Notes under the pieces: model-generated
Seen by the model: the letters and a program-made list of their open reading frames with translations, nothing else
The model's database searches: none
What the model was told of the DNA's origin: nothing
Position numbers and translations under genes: made by a program
NCBI GenBank assembly: GCA_002293545.1
Contig: DBDL01000077.1
Coordinates: 3,236 to 11,887 of the forward strand
Direction: 5' to 3'
Length of the DNA: 8,652 nucleotides
DNA from: Lachnoclostridium sp. UBA933
GTDB lineage: Bacteria > Bacillota > Clostridia > Lachnospirales > Lachnospiraceae
Part shown: positions 1 through 5,820 of the stretch, piece after piece
Layout: each line of letters opens with the position of its first letter
Numbering within the stretch: the first letter of the stretch is position 1

Positions 1-27
1 TATATAAACAGAACGAAATTCAAAGTC

Positions 28-46
28 ATATATTATAATAATATAT
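28..46. repeat. Perfect 19-base AT-only inverted repeat after divIB
   Basis: ATATATTAT (minus strand 46-38), a central T, then ATAATATAT (36-28) form two perfect nine-base arms. It overlaps the candidate -10 elements. On the plus strand a run of six T follows. Because the arms contain only A and T it would be a weak RNA hairpin, so an intrinsic terminator is doubtful; an operator-like site or simple AT-rich promoter DNA are alternatives. Confidence 0.4.
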
Positions 47-66
47 TTTTTTCGGAAAATAATCAA
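38..66 (-). promoter_or_regulatory. Candidate promoter downstream of divIB, directed out of the window (towards a likely ftsZ)
   Basis: On the minus strand TTGATT (66-61) and TATTAT (43-38) are 17 bases apart. A perfect TATAAT lies at 37-32, but with 23 bases from that -35 it would need a different upstream element, such as TTTTCC at 59-54 with 16 bases. The region is very AT-rich, so chance matches are likely. ftsZ is not in the window; its presence just beyond is inferred from usual dcw gene order. Confidence 0.4.
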
Positions 67-99
67 GTAGTAATTTTTGTTTTATCGGTTTTATTTCTA

Positions 100-825
100 T
101 TAATTGCTTGTCCTTCTTTTTATGATAATCGTATCTCCCACTTTATAATTTGCCAAATCAATCTCTCCCGCCACGTTTTCCTGCCTTGCGGTCTTTAACA
201 CACTTTGGAGTGCCTGCATGGCATTGTCATAATCTTCCTGTTTTCCCAATAATATTTTTATCTCTCCGCTGTACATTACGGGTTCATTCCGGCTGTTAAA
301 TAAAATCCGGTCAATGTTAAGCTGATAATGCACTAATAAATTCGCAATTTTTAAGATGCGGTCAAGTGCCGTTTCGTTACTTATTTCCACTTTGTGATAT
401 AATGTAAAATCCGTAAGCCCGGTAACGTTAAAGATCGGGATGTCTTTCTTTTTGACGTCCGTACTCTCCAATACCATCCCCTCTTTATCAAAATAAATAA
501 AATCATTCATATATTGGATACCGGCAACAATTGATTTTTCGTAGATTTTTATTTCCACTTTTCCGACACCGGTAAACTCCGTATCATACTCGCGTACAAA
601 CGGAAGCTCTTTTTTTATCCCCAATGATTCGCGAAGAAAAAACGTCAGTGAATTTTTGTCGAGAACATTACTGAAAAACATCTTCTCTATTTCATCCTCC
701 GTATGAAAGGTATTCCCTTCAATTGTAATTTCTTTCACCTGAAACAATACTCCTGTGCCTAATAAGGCAATGAATACAATGATAAGTATACGCCATCTGT
801 ATCTTATATTTTTTATCATGTACAT
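100..825 (-). CDS. divIB: Cell division protein DivIB/FtsQ
   Basis: A bitopic divisome protein that forms a complex with FtsL and DivIC and helps regulate FtsW and its partner PBP at the septum. It is 241 residues: a short basic cytoplasmic tail, one membrane segment (about 12-28), then a POTRA-type domain starting VKEITIEGNTFHTEDEIEK (about 30-98), and a beta domain with the family-like YFDKEGMVLE (111-120). The C-terminus GEIDLANYKVGDTIIIKR (220-237) resembles the conserved end of the FtsQ/DivIB beta domain and is followed by only a short tail. Start choice is slightly uncertain: ATG 825 lies five bases after GGAAG, and ATG 819, two codons later, is also possible. Sequence conservation in this family is low, so the call rests on architecture and on position after murA at the expected place before ftsZ. 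Confidence 0.92.
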   Translation of the reverse strand: MYMIKNIRYRWRILIIVFIALLGTGVLFQVKEITIEGNTFHTEDEIEKMFFSNVLDKNSLTFFLRESLGIKKELPFVREYDTEFTGVGKVEIKIYEKSIVAGIQYMNDFIYFDKEGMVLESTDVKKKDIPIFNVTGLTDFTLYHKVEISNETALDRILKIANLLVHYQLNIDRILFNSRNEPVMYSGEIKILLGKQEDYDNAMQALQSVLKTARQENVAGEIDLANYKVGDTIIIKRRTSN

Positions 826-837
826 CCCCGCTTCCGT

Positions 838-2091
838 TTACTCGCTGCCGCTTTTTATTTTCGCTCCGATATTTTGTAATTTATCCGTCATATCTTCATA
901 ACCCCGTGCAATGTATTTTGCATGTTCAAGCTTTGTCTGCCCCTCCGCCATAAGTCCCGCGATAACAAGTGCCGCTCCGCCTCTCAGATCATTTGCACGG
1001 ATATTCTTTCCTCTTAATTCTCCTACGCCGTAAATCGTAACACGGTTTCCTTTTACCTTTATATTTGCTCCCAGCTTTATCAGCTCGGAAACCGTATGAT
1101 AACGATTTTCAAATATATTTTCTTCCAATATGCTTTTTCCGTCCGCTTTTGTCAGAACCGTCATTAATAATGACTGAACATCGGTCGGAAATCCGGGATA
1201 AGGGCTTGTTTTGATAAAATCAACCGGTCTGACCCGCTTTTTCTGTTTTATAATCAGTGCCGTGTTTTTAACGCATAACCGGCATCCGGTACAGGCTAAA
1301 ATCCGTATATCGTTTTCTGTCTGTCTTTCTTTTGTATGCAGTACCAGGTTTCCTCCGGTCCCTGCAATCAGCAGTCCGTATGTTGCCATAGCGATTCGGT
1401 CGTCGCATACGGTATACTCAATCGGGTGCAGTTTTTTTACACCGTAGATTACAATATTTTTCGTCCCCGCTCCATAGATTCTTGCTCCCATGTTTCGTAA
1501 GAATCTGCAAAAATCAACGATTTCCGGTTCTCTTGCCGTATTTTTTATCTGCGTAACCCCTTTTGCCAAAACCGCCGCCAAGATTATATTTTCGGTTGCT
1601 CCCACGCTTGGAAAGTCCAGGGTTATTTTAGCGCCGCATAGTTTTGCGGTTTTGCAGTTAATCTGCTCATCCATAATATTGATATCAATTCCCATCTTTT
1701 CAAATGCGTCGAGATGATAATTGATTGGTCTTTTCCCGATCGAACACCCTCCGGGGAAACAAAGTCCGGCACTTCCTGTCCGTCCGAGTAAGCTTCCCAT
1801 AAATAAAACAGAAGCCCTCACTTCTTTTACCGCATTTTCTTCTAATGTTTCCTGAATGATATCTGTTGTATCAATGGATAATGTATGCCCTGTCAGCTCC
1901 GTCCTGCATCCAAGCTTCCGAAGCAGTTTCATCATACATTTGACATCATCAATGACCGGACAATTATGAATCACCGTGACTCCCGTACAGAGAATACTCG
2001 CCGCTATCATAGGCAATACTGCATTTTTTGAGCCTTGCAGTACAATCTCCCCATGTAATGGACATCCGCCCTCCATTTCGATTACCGTCAC
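838..2091 (-). CDS. murA: UDP-N-acetylglucosamine 1-carboxyvinyltransferase
   Basis: A cytoplasmic enzyme that transfers enolpyruvate from PEP to UDP-GlcNAc, the committed step of peptidoglycan precursor synthesis and the target of fosfomycin. With the GTG start the protein is 417 residues, normal for MurA. Key residues sit close to the E. coli numbering: K22 and N23 in QGSKNAVLP, catalytic Cys116 in PGGCSIGKRP (codon at 1746-1744), R121, D304 in YPGFPTDVQ, R370 in DLRGGAALVIAG, and R396 in ARGYEDMTDK. The active-site residue is Cys rather than the Asp found in fosfomycin-insensitive forms, so this enzyme should be inhibited; the cell's resistance depends on other factors. Clostridia and bacilli often have two murA copies, so this may be one of two. 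The gene ends 12 bases before divIB, which implies co-transcription. Confidence 0.97.
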   Translation of the reverse strand: MTVIEMEGGCPLHGEIVLQGSKNAVLPMIAASILCTGVTVIHNCPVIDDVKCMMKLLRKLGCRTELTGHTLSIDTTDIIQETLEENAVKEVRASVLFMGSLLGRTGSAGLCFPGGCSIGKRPINYHLDAFEKMGIDINIMDEQINCKTAKLCGAKITLDFPSVGATENIILAAVLAKGVTQIKNTAREPEIVDFCRFLRNMGARIYGAGTKNIVIYGVKKLHPIEYTVCDDRIAMATYGLLIAGTGGNLVLHTKERQTENDIRILACTGCRLCVKNTALIIKQKKRVRPVDFIKTSPYPGFPTDVQSLLMTVLTKADGKSILEENIFENRYHTVSELIKLGANIKVKGNRVTIYGVGELRGKNIRANDLRGGAALVIAGLMAEGQTKLEHAKYIARGYEDMTDKLQNIGAKIKSGSE

Positions 2092-2105
2092 CCGGACCCC
2101 TCTTT
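2089..2105 (-). promoter_or_regulatory. Ribosome binding site and GTG start of murA
   Basis: AAAGAGGGG (2105-2097) lies five bases before GTG (2091-2089). Starting here puts the substrate-binding Lys-Asn pair at residues 22 and 23, the same numbers as in E. coli MurA, and the catalytic Cys at 116 against 115 in E. coli. Upstream in-frame starts (TTG 2175, ATG 2163, ATG 2118) lack an equally good site and would add 10 to 28 residues foreign to the family. Confidence 0.8.
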
Positions 2106-2240
2106 CCACAAATCCCATTCCGTTCCCGTTCGGCAACCCAAACAAAGCATAACCGGGATTCATATTAACCAACAAATTAATACTATTTTATGAAAAAGAG
2201 TTTTTCCTTGTGCCTATCCATTGCGGAAGTCTTAGAAAAC
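2092..2240 (-). other. 149-base gap between ftsW and murA; no gene supported
   Basis: This is the longest non-coding stretch within the cluster. It holds an AT-only-stem inverted repeat, GAAAAA-CTC-TTTTTC, at 2206-2192, followed by AT-rich sequence and then a GC-richer part before murA. An in-frame extension of murA runs back to a TTG at 2175, but the murA start at 2091 is better supported. A 12-codon ATG reading frame at 2222 has no ribosome site. I see no convincing sigma-A promoter and no recognisable murG remnant. Confidence 0.5.
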
Positions 2241-3371
2241 CTATCCTGCCCTGCGTTTGGTCGATATCCCAAGTACCAGCCCCAATTCCGCAAGCAGTAT
2301 GGCGACCGAGGTACCCCCGTAACTGATAAAGGGAAGCGGTATTCCCGTTGACGGAATGGAATTGGTCACAACCGCGATATTGATAATGACCTGTACCGCA
2401 ATATGTATCATAACGCCGGAGCATATCATACCGCTGAATAAATCCGGTGCTGTCATGGAAATCTTGAATATACGCCAGATCAGCAGTCCGAACATCAGTA
2501 TGACAATGCCGGCTCCTACCATCCCTAATTCTTCGCAGATAATCGCAAAAATCATATCGTTATGTGACTCCGGTATAAATGCCAGCTTTTGCATACTTTC
2601 ACCCAGTCCGACACCGAATACCCCCCCGGACGCAATCGCATACAAGCCCTGCAGGATCTGGAATCCTTTCGGATGTGTTTCCACATCCCTCCAAATATCA
2701 ATACGCTCACTGCGGAATGCCGCGCCGAAGTTTATATATAACAATACAAGACCGATAATAACCGCAAAAATCACAAAATATTTCGTTCTCTGTTTGGCGG
2801 ATATAAAGCACATGCCAATCGCAATCCCTGCAATAACGATAGCAGAGCTCAGGTTTTCGATAACGACCAGAAAAAGAAGCAGTGCCACCGGCAGCATTAC
2901 CAAAAAGATACCCCGGAATGTATTCATTATTTTGGGATTTTTCTGAATACAATAGGCAACCATAAGTATAACGGCAATTTTCGTTACTTCTGACGGCTGT
3001 AACGATTGTCCGGCAATATCAAGCCAGCGCCTTGCCCCGTTCTTCTCTACTCCCACAAACAATACGGCTGTCTGCAGGAACACCGCAACTCCGTAAATAA
3101 TCAGTATCAAGCGTATTTTCGTATGAGGGATCACCTTTATGTAAAGCTTATAATGAACGCTTGATACGATAAGCATTAATACAAGCCCTACGATAACGCC
3201 GAATAATTGTTTCTTTAAAAAGAACAGGGAATCCCCCTCGTTGACTTGTGCTGTATAGGAACTGGAGCTGTAAATCATAAGAAGACCAAACCCTACCAGA
3301 CATAAGGTAATCATAAGCAGACCAATATCAAATTGACTTTCCGGATTTTGCTCGCGTTTTGATTTTTGCAC
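2241..3371 (-). CDS. ftsW: SEDS-family peptidoglycan glycosyltransferase FtsW (or SpoVE)
   Basis: A polytopic membrane protein that polymerises lipid II into glycan strands at the division septum, working with a class B PBP. At 376 residues with about ten hydrophobic segments it fits the family. Signatures are NGARRWLD (111-118), QPSE (125-128), IPESHNDMIFAIICEELG (266-283), whose Asp (D272) matches the essential Asp of SEDS enzymes, and TGIPLPFISYGGTS (342-355). It begins with GTG at 3371. The Shine-Dalgarno GGAGTGA overlaps the end of murD and ends seven bases before that GTG, suggesting translational coupling and moderate expression. The C-terminus is short and basic (STKRRAG). Endospore formers often carry both FtsW and SpoVE, and the sequence does not separate them; the divisome position favours a division role. 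murG, commonly next, is not here. Confidence 0.96.
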   Translation of the reverse strand: MQKSKREQNPESQFDIGLLMITLCLVGFGLLMIYSSSSYTAQVNEGDSLFFLKKQLFGVIVGLVLMLIVSSVHYKLYIKVIPHTKIRLILIIYGVAVFLQTAVLFVGVEKNGARRWLDIAGQSLQPSEVTKIAVILMVAYCIQKNPKIMNTFRGIFLVMLPVALLLFLVVIENLSSAIVIAGIAIGMCFISAKQRTKYFVIFAVIIGLVLLYINFGAAFRSERIDIWRDVETHPKGFQILQGLYAIASGGVFGVGLGESMQKLAFIPESHNDMIFAIICEELGMVGAGIVILMFGLLIWRIFKISMTAPDLFSGMICSGVMIHIAVQVIINIAVVTNSIPSTGIPLPFISYGGTSVAILLAELGLVLGISTKRRAG

Positions 3372-3378
3372 CGATTAT

Positions 3379-4731
3379 TCACTCCAAATCATTCACATAT
3401 TGTTTGAACTTATTTCCCCTCTGCTCATAGGAGGCAAACATATCCCAGCTCGCACATGCGGGAGATAGGAGAACCGCCTCTCCGGCACGCGCCGATTCGC
3501 TTGCTTTCCTCACGGCATCCTTTAAGGACGCCACAATCGTAACCTCATGAAAACCGCATTTCTTTGCCGTATCATATATCTTGAATTTTGTTTCTCCCAA
3601 TAGGATCAGTGATTTAATCCGCCCCTGAAACGACAAAATCCAATCGGTAAAATCCGCTTCTTTATCAAATCCGCCGCCAATCAAAATTGTTTTCCGGTTC
3701 ATTGCCTGCAGCCCTTTTATGGCCGCATCCGTATTCGTCGCTTTGGAATCGTTGTAAAAATTGATTCCGCACCAATCCCTGACAAACTCGATCCGGTGTT
3801 CTACCCCTTTGAAAGCAATGACGGCATCACGTATGACCGACAGCGGTATTTTTAACTCCATGCCAATCAGAATCGCCGCCATATAATCCTCATAATTATG
3901 TATTCCAAGCAGCCGGCACTCCGAAACGTTACAGACTGCCTGATTGGTTTCCGCAATCACCATATTTCCTCCCGAATCCAGATATATTCCGGAGGAAAGT
4001 TTTCTCTTGCTGCTGAAATAACGCATTCTCGTATTGATTTCCGATTCATTTCCATAGGATTTGGCTTCCAGGCTCCGTAGGAAAACATCTTCATAGTTAC
4101 AAATGCAGACGTTATTTTTGCTCTGGTTTTTCAGGATTGCCAATTTCGCTTTCCGGTATTCTTCCATATTTCCATGCCGATCCAGATGATCCGGCGTAAT
4201 ATTCAATATCACACTGATATGCGGCTTAAACTTATCAATCGTTTCTAATTGGAAGCTGCTGATTTCCGCAACGGTAACGGAGTCCTCCGAACTGTTTTCT
4301 GCCGCTTCGGTGTAAGGTGTCCCAATGTTGCCAACTACAAAAACATTCTTAAAATAAGCTCTTGCGATTTCCCCTACTAAAGTCGTTGTCGTTGTTTTTC
4401 CGTTTGTTCCGGTAATGCCGACAACCATTCCCCGGTCAAATAAATACGCCAATTCCACTTCACCGATGACCGGAATATGATGTTCTTTGAAAAAATGTGC
4501 TAATGGTATCGTGAGCGGGACTCCGGGGCTGAATACCGCAAGGTCCATTTCCGCAAACTCGGCTTTGTCAAAGTTTCCCAAGTAAACCCGTTCTTTTAGT
4601 CCCGAAACATCCATATTTTGATTTCCGTCATAGAGCGTCACTCTTGCACCATGCCTGACCAGAAGGTTTCTTGCTGCCATTCCGCTCTTCCCAAGTCCTA
4701 CGACGACGATTTTTTTATTCTGAAACTCCAT
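3379..4731 (-). CDS. murD: UDP-N-acetylmuramoyl-L-alanine--D-glutamate ligase
   Basis: A cytoplasmic ATP-dependent amide ligase that adds D-glutamate to UDP-MurNAc-L-Ala. At 450 residues it has normal length for the family. The N-terminal Rossmann-like domain starts VVVGLGKSGMAA (9-20). The central domain has the ATP P-loop GTNGKTT (108-114), the NITPDHLDRHG segment (177-187), and a lysine in YRKAKLAI (K196) aligning with the carbamylated lysine of Mur ligases. The C-terminal domain carries EHRIEFV (311-317), NDSKATN (327-333) and SPACASWDMF (423-432). One small oddity is HNYEDYMAA (278-286), where the family usually has HNxxN and here the second Asn is Asp. The ATG at 4731 has AGAGAGG six bases upstream. 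Its last codon and stop supply the ribosome site of ftsW, so the two are probably translationally linked. Confidence 0.98.
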   Translation of the reverse strand: MEFQNKKIVVVGLGKSGMAARNLLVRHGARVTLYDGNQNMDVSGLKERVYLGNFDKAEFAEMDLAVFSPGVPLTIPLAHFFKEHHIPVIGEVELAYLFDRGMVVGITGTNGKTTTTTLVGEIARAYFKNVFVVGNIGTPYTEAAENSSEDSVTVAEISSFQLETIDKFKPHISVILNITPDHLDRHGNMEEYRKAKLAILKNQSKNNVCICNYEDVFLRSLEAKSYGNESEINTRMRYFSSKRKLSSGIYLDSGGNMVIAETNQAVCNVSECRLLGIHNYEDYMAAILIGMELKIPLSVIRDAVIAFKGVEHRIEFVRDWCGINFYNDSKATNTDAAIKGLQAMNRKTILIGGGFDKEADFTDWILSFQGRIKSLILLGETKFKIYDTAKKCGFHEVTIVASLKDAVRKASESARAGEAVLLSPACASWDMFASYEQRGNKFKQYVNDLE

Positions 4732-4745
4732 TATCTACCTCTCTT

Positions 4746-5711
4746 TTAGAGTGCTGCTAATCCTATCATACATAAAACAGCCGTAATAATACAAAATGCT
4801 ACGACAACCTGTGTTTCCGAAGTTCCGCCTAATTCAAAATGATGGTGAATCGGGGCCATACGAAAAATCCTTTTCCCTTGCGTTAATTTGAAAAATCCGA
4901 CCTGCAAGATAACGGAAATCACTTCCGCAAGATAAATCAAACCAACAATCAGAATAAATAAGGGAATCCCAAGTATTACAGCGGTAGATGCAACAAACCC
5001 GCCCAATGCCAAAGAACCGGTATCCCCCATAAAGACCCGCGCCGGGTATACATTAAACAATAAAAACCCTAATAGACTGCCGACAACGGCAAGCGTAATC
5101 GGTGTCAACTGCCCCTTGCCAAGTGCAATGGAAGCAATGGTGAAAAAGGTGGCAATAATCACGGTAACCCCCGATGCCAAGCCGTCCAAGCCGTCGGTAA
5201 AATTGACGCCGTTTACCGTTCCGAGTACCACGACAAATAAAAATACGGTAAATAACCAGGTAGGCATCGTAATTACCGTTCCCAAAAACGGTATAATCGT
5301 TTCTGAGGAATATTCTGCCACAAAATAGTAATAAGCAATAAAAACAACGGTGATGACAAACTGTCCCATGATTTTTTGCGTGGCTTTCAGTCCCATAGAC
5401 CGTTTCATCACAACTTTGATATAATCATCCAAAAAACCAACCAGTCCAAAACCGAGCGTCATAAACAGAATCGGTATAATTTCTCCGTATCTTGTCACAT
5501 AAATAAGGGAGGTAATCAGTACGCTTGATAATATAATCAATCCTCCCATCGTCGGCGTTCCGGCTTTTTTCAGATGTGTTTCCGGTCCGTCATCCCTGAC
5601 AAACTGCCCGAATTTCAGCTTCTTTAAAAATGGTATTACAATGGGGCAAAACACAACACTAATGCCAAATGATATAATAACCGGCATGATAAAATCAAAA
5701 TCCAATTTCAT
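4746..5711 (-). CDS. mraY: Phospho-N-acetylmuramoyl-pentapeptide-transferase
   Basis: An integral membrane enzyme that transfers phospho-MurNAc-pentapeptide from UDP to undecaprenyl phosphate, giving lipid I on the inner face of the membrane. At 321 residues it has the usual Gram-positive length, with about ten hydrophobic segments throughout. Family signatures occur in order: DDGPETHLKKAGTPTMGG (40-57), GFLDDYIKV with the active-site aspartate pair (D95, D96), NGVNFTDGLDGLASG (167-181), VFMGDTGSL (226-234, Mg-binding aspartate D230) and MAPIHHHFELGG with the histidine triad (285-296). The ATG at 5711 has a strong AGGTG ribosome site five bases upstream. It ends 14 bases before murD, pointing to co-transcription. 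A good promoter and leader hairpin lie upstream, so it may head its own transcript. Confidence 0.99.
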   Translation of the reverse strand: MKLDFDFIMPVIISFGISVVFCPIVIPFLKKLKFGQFVRDDGPETHLKKAGTPTMGGLIILSSVLITSLIYVTRYGEIIPILFMTLGFGLVGFLDDYIKVVMKRSMGLKATQKIMGQFVITVVFIAYYYFVAEYSSETIIPFLGTVITMPTWLFTVFLFVVVLGTVNGVNFTDGLDGLASGVTVIIATFFTIASIALGKGQLTPITLAVVGSLLGFLLFNVYPARVFMGDTGSLALGGFVASTAVILGIPLFILIVGLIYLAEVISVILQVGFFKLTQGKRIFRMAPIHHHFELGGTSETQVVVAFCIITAVLCMIGLAAL

Positions 5712-5756
5712 TTTCTCACCTCGTCCTTATCCTATGCATAATTCTTTATTTCATCG

Positions 5757-5778
5757 GTGCGGCGTTTGGAAACCGCAC
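5757..5778 (-). promoter_or_regulatory. GC-rich stem-loop in the mraY leader
   Basis: On the minus strand GTGCGG (5778-5773) pairs perfectly with CCGCAC (5762-5757) around a ten-base interior, TTTCCAAACG, in which TT and AA can add pairs beyond a two-base bulge. It sits just downstream of the predicted mraY start site. No U-run follows, so it is not a standard intrinsic terminator. It may stabilise the 5' end of the transcript, mark a processing site, or bind a regulator; none of these can be chosen from sequence alone. Confidence 0.5.
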
Positions 5779-5791
5779 TCTCAACTCAATT

Positions 5792-5820
5792 ATTATATGC
5801 TATTCTAAAAGATATGGCAA
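5792..5820 (-). promoter_or_regulatory. Probable vegetative (sigma-A type) promoter for mraY and downstream genes
   Basis: On the minus strand, TTGCCA (5820-5815) and TATAAT (5797-5792) are separated by exactly 17 bases. The -35 matches consensus TTGACA at five of six positions and the -10 is perfect. The -35 lies in the last codons of the PBP gene (Leu-Pro) and the -10 begins three bases after its stop codon. Transcription would start near 5785, leaving a leader of about 74 bases before the mraY ATG. The motif match is seen directly; activity is inferred. Such a promoter would let mraY, murD and ftsW be expressed independently of the upstream PBP genes. Confidence 0.7.

Noticed and set aside
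20..46. Intrinsic terminator after divIB on either strand
   Set aside because: The only hairpin is entirely A/T; on the minus strand the A-run precedes it rather than a T-run following it.
1211..1717. Plus-strand open frames opposite murA
   Set aside because: They lie antisense to a gene with all catalytic motifs, have no ribosome site, and their translations look like low-complexity reverse-strand shadow.
2185..2222. 12-codon ATG frame (MDRHKEKLFFIK) upstream of murA as a possible leader peptide
   Set aside because: No Shine-Dalgarno, no adjacent attenuator structure, and short frames of this size occur by chance.
2188..2424. Minus-strand 78-codon frame overlapping the end of ftsW, considered as a murG remnant or small gene
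   Set aside because: Almost all of it is an alternate frame of ftsW, its product shows no MurG motif, and it lacks a ribosome site.
2356..2946. A 196-codon plus-strand open frame opposite ftsW
   Set aside because: It is the antisense of hydrophobic membrane-segment codons; no family resemblance and no upstream signals.
5757..5778. Leader hairpin read as an intrinsic terminator after the second PBP gene
   Set aside because: No U-run follows the stem; the downstream bases are CGATGAAATAAAG.
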